Part shown: piece after piece, positions 34,328-44,159 of the stretch | How the letters are laid out: each line of letters opens with the position of its first letter | Numbering within the stretch: position 1 is the stretch's first letter | Assembly: GCA_029532415.1 (NCBI GenBank) | Contig: JAQOTA010000034.1 | Span: 248,001-312,000 of the forward strand | Direction of reading: 5' to 3' | Length of the DNA stretch: 64,000 nucleotides | DNA from: Marasmius tenuissimus | Lineage: Eukaryota; Basidiomycota; Agaricomycetes; Agaricales; Marasmiaceae | The notes under the pieces: model-generated | Seen by the model: only the letters and a program-made list of their open reading frames with translations | What the model was told of the DNA's origin: nothing | The model's database searches: none | Position numbers and translations under genes: made by a program

Positions 34328-35546
34328 CGGGATTGACCACTTGCACCGTCCACCCCCTCTTGACCACTTACACCACCCACCCTTACTTACACCATATAGA
34401 CCTCAGATGCACCCGAATTCCCTAGCTACACCACCTGAAAAGACCATGTGTCAAGGTGGTGGTGGTGTAAGTAGTCTCTAGAAGTGGGGCAAGATAAATC
34501 AGACGATATGCCTGACGGCGTGCCCGCTTTTCCATCCGGGGACTCTCCGAGTCGTCTCTGTGCTTGGGCCGTCACTTCGCGTGATTATCACTAAGTTCCA
34601 AAATTATTCACCTGACAGCAATGTGGCAGCGAAGGTAGTTTAGCTTTGAACTCTAGATTCATTGTCGTATAACGGAAGATAAGTGGAGAAGTAGACTAGA
34701 CTACCATCAAAATACTATCTTCGGTTGGTCTCCGGATCGCCCGAAAAGGTTTCGATAAAACCATGGAGGTTTGGTGGGGGAGTTGAACTTGACGCTGAAG
34801 GAACATTAAATTGACAGTTTGGCAGACGCGCTCGCGCTGGACTATGATACCATAACATGCTTCCGCTTTGTACGCATTATTATGGCCATTGCACAGTAGC
34901 GCAGCATGTCCGTGAAAAGCATGAATTCATCGCCCGTTTCAAAGTTTGTAAAGAAAGGCAAATGTATGATTGAGAACTTACATTGATATTTACTGGCCCA
35001 TCCGGGGCTGCGTTGCTTAACAATCTTCGCCGTTCTTGACATCTCAGTCGCACCACAATCTAGTACAGGTGGGTTGCTTTGAAGAGGACGTTGGCTATTG
35101 TATAGGTTAAAACAAATTAATTTTGTGGATTACAAATAGATAACGTATAGATTGTTATGTGAAGCGGCTACAGTGACTACTACTATACTAAGATCAACAC
35201 TGTAGCCGTATGTTAGCGATATGGCGTAGTGATGAGCGCAAGGTCAAAGTCTATACCGAAATATACACGCACGCAATTTTTTCACGCCGTGACGAGTGCT
35301 GGGGACGGGAGAAAAAGGGAGACATCGAACACTGTTGACCTGGGGTCTATTAAAGGCGAGCAGGCTCGAGCCTCGGTTTCGCTTTGGCTACATCCTGAAT
35401 TGGCAACTGCCATCCTACACCACCTTCTTCAATGTCGAAGTGGTGTATCTTGAGAAATCAGGTGCATCTGAACCTCATGTGGTGTAAGTAGAGGTGGGTG
35501 GTGTAAGTGGTCAAGAGGGGGTGGACGGTGCAAGTGGTATATCCTC
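34328..35546. mobile_element. non-autonomous Mutator-like (MULE) element with ~85-95 bp inverted repeats
   Basis: The left end (34328 onward) and the reverse complement of the right end (35546 backward) align without gaps for about 90 bases with few mismatches, sharing for instance accacttgcaccgtcc and cttacaccacccacc. The whole 1219-bp unit is flanked by a perfect 9-bp direct repeat, gtttcacac, at 34319-34327 and 35547-35555. Long inverted repeats plus a 9-bp target duplication are the structural signature of Mutator-like elements. The interior is AT-rich with no transposase, so it must be mobilised in trans. The short unit acttacaccac recurs inside both ends and may be a transposase-binding site. 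The insertion lies inside coding sequence of the next gene. Confidence 0.85.
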
Positions 35547-35555
35547 GTTTCACAC

Positions 35556-36891
35556 ATGATACGCGCGACCCAAACTGTGGCTTCTTTGGCTCTGGGACGA
35601 AATTCAAAGCGACCCTATGAGCCCGAAGACCCCTCGCCGAAGACTATATCTGCCGAATCAGCCGTGAACTCCCGGGCCACCAAGCGTCGTCGAACGGACT
35701 CGGGCTACTCTTCTGTGTCAGGATCGTCCTCTTCTCCTCGTGCAATACCCCACGATAGTATCTCAGCCACCTCTGTACCCACGTCATCCGCCTTACTTCC
35801 ACCCGACGTCCATCGCGTTGGCCTTGAGCCGCAGTCGATAGGTCTCTGGATATCTGAGCTGCTAAATGACAGGTTCTCTGCAAGCCACCGTGTTTCTGAA
35901 AATGATTCATTCTGTGAGTGATACTCTTAACTTTCGTCGCCCCACGGGACTCATACCTCTCCTTAGTGGACGAATCATCCATGAAGACCCTATGCGACCT
36001 TCTCATTGAGATGCTGGATGTCCTCAATCCGTCCAATAACACGATATTCGCTGGACTTATTTACTTCGAGCGACTTATGAGAAGTATCTCGCTTCGCTGC
36101 TCTGACTGCCAGACGGAGCGATTTGATTTGGCAAAAAGGACGTTTCTCGTATCATTGAACCTAGCCTTTGTTTGGTTGGACGATGCGCCTTGGACTCTTT
36201 CAGCGATGTGAGTATTTTGTTCAAACTGTCTGGTAGACATTGACCCTGATTCCCTCTCGATTCCAGCGCGGAGTGGATGGATCTGTCTCTTTCTGAAGCA
36301 AAAAAGTGGGAGATCGAAGCTTTAGTTGTCCTCGAGTACAACCTAGCAATCTCGGCCAACATGTGGCTCTACTGGCTAGACGCTCTCCAAGCACATGCCG
36401 TTGATATCAACTTCCAACCAAACGTCGCAGAGGCAATTTCTGACATCTTCTACAACGCGAGGGAAGACGTTCTGGAAACAGAATTGGCGAAGGAACGTTT
36501 CTTCGCAAGGGTTCCGCCTCCCGCGCCCGCCCCCCCGTTGGTGACGCCACCATCCCCCAAGCCAGAATCCTCTCGTCCTCGCCTTACTCTTGCCGACGAG
36601 CTTGAACCTCACCCAGCTTACATGCACACACCATATCCAGATACCATTCCTGGTACCCCCGACGAGCCCAATTCCCCCGAGTCGTGTTACAGCTCTGATG
36701 GTTCGGACGGATCTCCTCAAGCTCAGGCGAGACGGAGATCAATCCATGATCTCACCGTCCCCATGGCTCGCTCAACGGGGCTAGAACACGAGATATGGGA
36801 CTGGTATGAGGAAGATATCGTTTGCTCAGTTCAGCAGCCACAGCCCGTCTACCCGTCGTACCACTACTACTTGTTATCCGCAGCCGCTTGA
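35556..36891 (+). CDS. cyclin-like protein (PCL/Pho80-type box), 5' end interrupted upstream
   Basis: Exons 35556-35913, 35967-36207 and 36267-36891 give 407 residues from the first ATG after the transposable element. The N-terminal 110 residues are Ser/Pro-rich with a basic patch (TKRRRTDSG). The cyclin box follows: SSMKTLCDLLIEMLDV, then IFAGLIYFERLMRS, LAKRTFLVSLNLAFVW and KKWEIEALVVLEYNLAI, the helices seen in PCL-type cyclins that bind Pho85-like kinases. The C-terminal third is proline-rich (PPPAPAPPLVTPPSPKP) and ends in low-complexity Tyr/Gln sequence. It probably activates a cyclin-dependent kinase, although the partner is unknown. The start is uncertain because the MULE-like element separates this frame from an upstream in-frame segment at 34061-34327. 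The present start codon lies immediately after the target duplication, so a shortened protein may still be made. Confidence 0.82.
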
Positions 36892-37903
36892 TATCCCATT
36901 AATTAATCCCCCTTGTAGGTCGAACCATTACTCCGAAGCTCTTGAGTCTTCAACATATTAGAAGTACATACACAATCTGATTTCATACTTACACTAATTC
37001 AAACCTGAGCCTCGGCATGTCAGCCAGATTTACTACTCAGGCGAACTTTGGCGATATCAATACTGCCTCCCGTATATGTGTATATCATATATGTGCTGCT
37101 TGAAGATGCCACTTTCGGCGTACCCTCGGGTTTAGTTCCGCTCGCGAAACCAGATCGCTAACAACGGGAAGCAAATTATTATTTATCGTAATCCATCAGA
37201 ACTTCGCACGTCGAAAAGCGTCGAAAGGCTCTAAACAGTCCGGAAAACGAGGGCGCAACAGGACTCAGGGGTAGATGGATGTCGATGGATAAGTGATCCA
37301 TGAAAAAATGTCGTTCAAATAAACGAATCGCCACTCACAACCCGGCAGACACATTCAATCGACGCCTTGCGTGCTAGCTTGGCTCAGAAATTATCCTACA
37401 CCCTGTTATCCCTGGAAACCCAGTGCATGACAAAGAGTAAATCACCAGTCCTTCGCCTGTCGAACACGTCTGATGAGAACGTTGTGGGACCCTGGGGTCG
37501 TTAACTTTCCCTTCTTGGAGCGTTCCACCTCCGGAAACCGAAACTCGGTCTATCGACGGTTGACTTGACAGTGATACGCTGGTAGCGAAGAGGTCATGCA
37601 TGGCATCGACCTTATGATTAAAAATACGTTTTCGATAATTAGGTAGATACATGTGTACCTCAAACTGTCAAAGCTCGGAAATCTATGAGCTATCGTAAAA
37701 CCTCATGAACTTCAGCGGAGGCCCGACTAATCGAAATGGGGCACCGAAAAGTGTGACGTGACGCCGGTTATAGGACCGATGTTTGTGAAAGGGGACGTCG
37801 TGAGGGAAACCTACATTCCGTGAATTCAGCGTCGACGCAAAGAACGAGTGCACGAATAACACACCTTGCCACTTCACAAGACGTAGCTCAGGCCAAACTA
37901 GCC
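36892..37903. other. intergenic stretch between convergent genes
   Basis: About 1 kb between the cyclin-like gene (plus) and the serine-rich protein gene (minus). Minus-strand frames at 37374-37652 and 37683-37877 have no domain. The second could be a further 3' exon of the minus gene, but no splice choice puts it in frame. Otherwise nothing is recognisable. Confidence 0.4.
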
Positions 37904-38973
37904 TTACCGATCAATGACCACTTCCCAGAAGACGTCATGTACCTTAGCTCCTCTCTCCTCTTCGAGCGTGTTGCGCACTCGACTTTCAACACCGAGAGCG
38001 CTCAAGTCAGCCATAGGCCTATCAAAGGGCAAGCCGGCTGCGACGAACGTCGATCGGCGTATCAAGTGAGATGAGGGCGAGTAGGATGAAGATGTTACAC
38101 CCGAACGGGGGGTCCGGCGCCAGAAAGTGGTTGGACGGTCTGCCAATGCATATTAGTATGCAAATGCAAATTAGAGACGGATGACAACTCACGCAATGGA
38201 GGCGGTGGTTTCAGCAACTCTCCCCCTTTTGTTACCCCGTATCCGCATGCCCAAGGTGGTGACGTGAATAATTGCGAGGGTGAGTTGAGCTCCGAGAGAG
38301 CGCCTGCATTATAACCATAGCCCGTCACTCGTCGTGGCCGCACCTGCCGACGAACTTCGTGCTGAGTATACTGCTCGAAGCTCATCTGAGACGCATTCGG
38401 TGTGAGTAATGATGCTGTAGGAGTTGCTTCTCCGGCCTGAGAAAAACTCGTTTTGGAGGGGGGTGCACTTTGAGATCGAGTCGGACGGTGCCTCTGATAT
38501 TGCTGCCGACCTCTTTGCTGGGGCGGAGGTAAAAGAGTATTATGAGACTGTATATGAGCAGGAGAGGTCGCCGGAGGGGATGAGGATAAAGGGCGATTGG
38601 AAGCGACGGTGGGGGTGATTTGCGAGTCTTCGTCGTGCTGAGAGCAGCCCTCGTGAGTGCCAAACTTGCCAGGCCTATTTCCATAATTCCATCGTTCAGA
38701 TTCAAATATTGAGATATGCTGGTCGTTCTCAGCAGACGAGGAGGAAGATGTGTCATCGGTGTCCTGGCTGTCTTCGCTGGTATCAGGCTCCGCATCACTG
38801 ATGCTGTCCTCGCTGTTCTGTCTTCTCAGCGTGTCGGATAAGCTCGTTGTGCTCTGTACCAAGCTGAAACGACTTGTGCGAGCGCCCGGGATGAAGGATT
38901 TATATACATCTGACCCCGACGCTGAGGGTGATGGGTAGACAGGATGTGATGAAAGAATTGTCAGATCCGCCAT
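37904..38973 (-). CDS. serine-rich protein with conserved C-terminal region, unknown function
   Basis: Two exons (38193-38973 and 37904-38139) joined by a GTGAGT/GCAG intron give 338 residues. The first 220 residues are low-complexity and acidic, with a Ser/Asp-rich run (SEDSQDTDDTSSSSS) and a Gln/Arg-rich stretch. The C-terminal part (about 255-338) looks folded and resembles a short region I associate with conserved hypothetical basidiomycete proteins: TTFWRRTPRSGVTSSSYSP, then HLIRRSTFVAAGLPF and RNTLEEERGAKVHDVFW. I know no function. The stop used here overlaps a GTAAGG donor-like sequence, so an additional 3' exon is possible and the C-terminus is uncertain. The gene is convergent with the cyclin-like gene. 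Confidence 0.7.
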
Positions 38974-39415
38974 ATAAACAAGGGTCGAATTGACAAAATG
39001 AAGGTGGTATCAGGGTTGAAATGGTATAGAAGAAAGGAACGGAAGGAGCCTGGCTGGCGGGAGGTGGCTGGCAAACGTCGAGCAAAACGTCGTCGACGAC
39101 GACTGGGAAATGCTTTGTCACTGTCAGCCTGTCGGGAATTTCGTTTCTCTTGGCGCTCGTCAAACACAACCACACGGCGCTTCCTAAGCATTTGAGCGCT
39201 TAAGGCGGATTTGATTTCTCACCTCCCTTAAGGCTTACACTGTGTGCGTTTTCAATCGAGTCTGGGTCTTGGAACGCTTAGCTGCACGGGTAATTAAGCT
39301 GCAAGGGGAGCAATCGTTCTGCCTCGACTCATTCGCAATGTCAACACTTGTGGTACAGCCTAAACTTTTGAATTATTGGTTCTCTGTCGGTCACAGCTAC
39401 TTGGCCATTCACGGA
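38974..39415. other. spacer with an uncalled open frame
   Basis: About 440 bp between the start of the serine-rich protein gene and the 3' end of the aldehyde dehydrogenase gene, both on the minus strand. Short open frames on both strands have no motif. The promoter of the serine-rich gene should lie in the first part. Confidence 0.4.
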
Positions 39416-41799
39416 CTAGATCTTCAAGCCAAGATTGACGTGAACGGCCTTCACCTGAGTATACCTGGAGTTCCAACAAGGTTCAAGGATTAGCCCGATT
39501 CGAACAGAAAAGTCCGCAGAAAGTGCGCTTACACGTCGAGGGCGTATTCTCCCAATTCACGACCCAAACCAGACTGCTTATACCCGCCGAATGGGATCGC
39601 TTGATCAAGCCATCTGTAGCAATTGACCTAAGAACATTGTAAGTCCGTCGTTCACCTTCATGTCCAATGCCACTGTACAACTAACCCAAGCTGTCCCGGC
39701 TTCCAGTGCATGAGAAACCCTGACAGCCCTGCTATTGTTCGCAGTAAACACTCCACAAGCTAGGCCGTAAGATGTATCATTGGCCAGCTCAATAACCTCT
39801 GCAAAGGTGGTCAGCTACTAGCCATTGCTCAATGGAAACACATTCTAAACCTTCTTCGGTCTTGAACTTCATCACGGCCGCCACAGGACCAAAGATCTCC
39901 TCTCGGACAATCTTCATGTCGGGCTTGCACTCGGTGAAGATGGTGGGCTTGACAAAGTAGCCCTCTGACCCGTGGCGCTCCCCTCCTACGGTTACATTCG
40001 CACCGTCAGCCTTACCGGAGTCGATGTAGCCCATAACACGCTGTGTTGTGGAGGAAGAATTAGCCTCAACAGTGAGGTTTTGGAGGATAACCCACCTTGA
40101 GCTGCGTCTCAGAGACTTGCGGACCGTGGACAGTTCCCGCTGTAAACGGATCGCCCGTTTTGGTCTGCATATTTTGTGCGTAGTCCGCAAGACCCTTCAG
40201 GAAAGCATCATAGATGCCTTCCTGCACAAAAATGCGGGAACCGGCAACACAGGTCTGACCTAGGTTACGAATTGAATAGTTCGGTAACTCTCTTTGCATA
40301 AAAATAGGGCTACAAACCCATGTTATTGCTAAGAAAGAGCACCGGGGAAAATCAAACCGCGTGAAGATCTTGGTATGGTGATACAACGCACAAGATTCCC
40401 GAGGCAGACCACTTCACTGCCTGCTCCAAATCGGCATCATCAAAGATGATGTTGGGACTCTTTCCGCCGAGCTCCAAAGTGACGACTTTGAGATTTGATT
40501 TCGCAGAGGCTTCGAGAATTTTTCGCCCCGTGAGCGTGCTTCCCGTGAAAGCAATCTTTCTGATTTGAGGGTGATGCGAGATGGCGTGTCCAACGGTGCT
40601 CCCTGGGGGACGTCGATGTCAATGATATACCAAACTGAGTTTGGGGACGAGAGGCGAGCTTTACCGTAGCCATTAACAATGTTCACCACTCCCGGCGGGA
40701 AGCCTGCTGCATCAAGAAGCCCCGCAAATTTGAGGGCAGAGAAAGGAGTTATTTCGGAGGGCTAGGGCCACAGTTACTTCACAAGTTGTCGAGACCTGGA
40801 GCACGGTTGATTCTTACCTTCAGTACGATGGTGTTTCCGGTTGCGAGTGCGGGCGCCACTTTCCAGGATAGCATAAGCTGTAGATGGCATCAGAAGCTTC
40901 GGATCAGGCTGGTCACTATGCAGTCGTACAAGAGGACTATTCCATGGTATGACTCCCGCCTGTTTGAGTCTTGAGATTTCCCGTCGAATGAATGGTTTAA
41001 AGAACATACAACAACGCCGTAAGGCTCGTGTCTCGTGTAAGCAAACTTGTTTTCATTGGTCTAAGATATTTGAACGCTTGTGAAAAGCATTCCCCGTAGA
41101 GCTGTTTGTAGAGTTACATACCTCAATCGTTCTCCCGTGAATCTTATCTGCCCACCCTGCGAAATACCGAAAGAAAGAGACCGCGCCGGCCACCTCGGTT
41201 TTGGTTGACGAGAATGGTTTACCTGCAGCGTATATATTTTCGTATCAGAACTGATAGAAGGGATCAATTGCGCGGGTATGAACTGGCCGTTGTTCAGTGA
41301 CTCGAGCGCCGCAAACTCTTCAGCATTCTGTTCCATCAAGTCTGCGATCTTACTAATCATCTGCCCTCTTTTCGTTCCAGGAACTCTCAAGCCCCAGGAA
41401 GTTTTATAAGCCTAATGGTCCAATGACAGGTCAGCAATGCAACCATGAGAATCGATGTCGGGAAGTCACCCTCACCCTTGTTGCAGCCTCCACAGCGAGG
41501 TCAACATCTTTGTCTGAACCGCCGCTGACGGTTGCGGTCACCTTGCCGGTGACTGTGCAGAAAAGTCAAATCGGAAATTATAATAACAGTTGTCTGAAAG
41601 TACCTGGATTCACCACCCTAAGCACGAGTTGCCAATGTCAACGTCGGGTCAACTGTTCGGCGATAAGACCTACTACGTACTCGATTGTTCCCCCCTCCAC
41701 AGGTTTGGTCCACTTCCCGTCGATGTAAAGACCAGTGTTGATGTGGACCGTACCCTTGTACAAGTCAGTGTCAAGAGAGAGTTTGAATTCGTCTGACAT
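39416..41799 (-). CDS. NAD(P)+-dependent aldehyde dehydrogenase
   Basis: The start at 41799 opens [17 protein letters not shown]; the first exon ends at 41681, and many short introns follow. Recognisable blocks in order: [68 protein letters not shown], the general-base block [10 protein letters not shown] (catalytic Glu), the nucleophile block GQTCVAGSR (catalytic Cys), [10 protein letters not shown], and [16 protein letters not shown]. The last exon, 39416-39464, restores the standard ALDH ending [12 protein letters not shown] after a GTAAGC intron. All catalytic residues are present, and expected length is about 500. It oxidises aldehydes to acids, in the cytosol judging by the lack of a targeting signal. 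The gene is near SPC1 and not clearly part of the metabolic locus. Internal exon edges were not all resolved. Confidence 0.92.
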
Positions 41800-42247
41800 G
41801 CTGTTCAGGTTCGTAACCTAGGGAATGTTTGGGAAACATTCGAAGACATTGCCTTAAATCATGTTGGGTGTCGCTTCTCTTGACAAACTTGGAGCGTTCA
41901 GCTGATTCGAGGCCTGTGAGCTGATGACGACCTTGGAGCACTACCGATAGATTTCCCAGTCACCTGGAATAGTCTAGGTCCATGGCGTTAATGAGTACTA
42001 TTTGGGGGCGAACGGCATGTCGTCCGTATCTGCGAGTGATTGCGTCGAGATAGTAGTCCTAACTACGAGCTCATTGCAAGAGAAGTTCAGCAGAGATCAA
42101 CCGGAGTTGTCGCCGTATGGTGGTGGGAACTTGGAAGGTCAATTGAATCCAACTTCTGAGCAAGTGAAGAAAAGCACAAACGCCCACTAAGCGCCCGTAC
42201 TGCAGATGTCCACCACACAAGGACAAACAACCACCTTGAACAGCCGA

Positions 42248-42275
42248 ACCACCACCACCACCACCACCACCACCA
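42248..42275. repeat. (ACC)n microsatellite
   Basis: Nine tandem ACC units lie in the ~565-bp spacer between the divergent aldehyde dehydrogenase and SPC1 genes. The spacer (41800-42364) is otherwise without a gene and should hold both promoters. Confidence 0.85.
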
Positions 42276-42364
42276 TCCCCACAAGTTCTAACCTGTGGTC
42301 ATCTTGCGAAGAGCAGAGGAATAACTCAGATCAAGACTCGCATTAGGCTCACTCGCGTGCTGTA

Positions 42365-42996
42365 ATGAGTATCGAATTACCACAGGGTACGATTGTACGT
42401 TGAATTGTTCAGCTGGTCATACATCGTGACGTCTAAAAGCGGTTTCAGGATTTCGTTGGCCAGAAACAGGTGGATGATCTAGCTAGGATATGGCTTATAT
42501 CCAGCACAGTGAGTAGCTCGCTGGCTCTGGTATAATTATCTGCTGACACGTATTGTCTACGTGCGCGCAGGTCATCTCCTTCGTTGCTGGCTTTGCGTCA
42601 CAAAACATTCGAGTCACTTTTGGATTCCTAGGTGTTTCAACACTCCTTTTGCTCGCCGTGAGTAGTAGTCTTGTCTTCCACACTTGTCAGATTGTCGATT
42701 CCATGCCACGGAGTGGCCGACTGGCGAATAACCACCGTATCGTTTCCCCCGCTGGTGGCGTATAATAGTTGCTCTGTATGAGCGGCATCTAGATTCTGAA
42801 GGCCCTTTCATTGCTATTTAGCAAGCGACTCTTGGCCGCCTAGACCCTTCGTATTCCTTTGCGCGTCTGTTCCATTCTGTCGGCATCAGTTACTAATTAC
42901 CTTCATTAGATTGTCATTCCGCCGTGGCCCATGTTCAACAAGCACCCCGTGAATTGGCTTCCGACAATAGAAAACAAGAACAAGAAGAATAGTTGA
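42365..42996 (+). CDS. SPC1: signal peptidase complex subunit SPC1 (SPCS1, 12 kDa)
   Basis: Exons 42365-42394, 42449-42508, 42571-42657 and 42910-42996 give 87 residues, close to the 94-102 residues of known SPC1. The start reads MSIELPQGTIDFVGQKQ, matching the cytosolic N-terminal helix of the family. Two transmembrane helices follow (STVISFVAGFASQNIRVTF and LGVSTLLLLAIVIPPWP), and the diagnostic tail PPWPMFNKHPVNWLP is intact. SPC1 is a non-catalytic ER-membrane subunit of the signal peptidase complex that shields transmembrane segments from cleavage. The last intron is 252 bp, far longer than its neighbours, and contains an alternative acceptor at about 42689 that would give a different, truncated C-terminus. 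The 5' exon is only 30 nt. Confidence 0.88.
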
Positions 42997-44159
42997 GAGG
43001 GTTATATGAGCTGGAGATGGGATAGTGTACGTTTGCTCCATGTTCTTTTCGTTATAGTCTTGAAGGACTCCCATGGAATACACTACCTTCTTCTCTCGGA
43101 CTGAGGGCGTCTCAACCAGCAATGGAATGTCGTATGGCTCTCAAGTGGGCTTCCACTTCCACATGAAGCCGAGTATTCCCAGAACTTTCAATGCGTGGGC
43201 ATGGTCATGGTCGCCGCACTTACCTTGTTCTCGTCAGGTTGCCTTCGTTTCGATTACGCACTACGCATATTCCAGGAAAGCTCTGGACATCCACACAAAG
43301 TCCGGGATGCGAGCTCGGTTCAATAACCCGACTTGGTGACCTGGATGTTCGGCGGCATGTAGGAGTCCCAATCGGTTGCACTGTGTGTTCGTTCACAAAC
43401 ACGCGCGTCAGGTTCCATCTCATCAGTCATCACAATGGGTTTGCAACCTGATAGCGCTTTGGATCATGGTGAACGTTCTCCTGGTAACAAGGGTCTGGGG
43501 CTTTTCGTTCCAATGGTTGAAGCCATGACTTGGTATGCTTGGCTTTCGGGGTTATGCGCTAATGTCGTGTTTGTTCTCTCGCAGATCGCGACGTCAGGAC
43601 TAGCCTTTTCGCTTCCAGGTTCCAATGGCTCCTTTCATCGCTTAGCTTCGCACCATTCTCGATGCTCACATTGACAGTCAGGCATTGTACCGTCGGAGAC
43701 CTTTTTAATTTAGTCGCCTACATCCTTCTGATGCAATTTTGTATGTGTCTGGTTAGGCGTCGAGTAAGCGCCGTTTGCATGAGGTCGTGTGCGATGGAAT
43801 GGTCTCGTTTTTTTGTCTTTCAAATGTTTTTGAGGACCTCTAGGCCATAATACCACTAGCTGAGACTATAATTCAATCGTAAAGAACCAGATAGAAGCTG
43901 GAAGGCTTGAGTTGAGCGAATAACTAGTATAAGCGCTGGGAGTCGGCGGCTAAGCGCCTGCCGCTAGCCGTCGCGGGTTCCGGTCAGGCGCAAGTCACTA
44001 CGTTGGTCAGGCGCAAACAACTTGAAACTAACCGCCTTGGTTCGCTTTTCTTACCTTCTCCGCTGCCGTCTTCGACGACGAGCAACGCTGAAGGCGACGT
44101 CGAGGACCTAAGGAAGACGACCAGTACAAACGTTACGACACGACATCGACCCCCGTTAT
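42997..44159. other. intergenic stretch upstream of the kinase gene
   Basis: About 1.15 kb. Open frames at 43073-43339 and 43435-43850 (plus) have no domain or splice support. The last 300 bp contain GC-rich direct motifs (ggcaagcg/ggcgcaa type) before the kinase start. No RNA gene is seen. Confidence 0.4.

Noticed and set aside
38382..38798. 138-codon minus-strand open frame
   Set aside because: It overlaps the serine-rich protein gene in another frame and has no independent motif or splice support.
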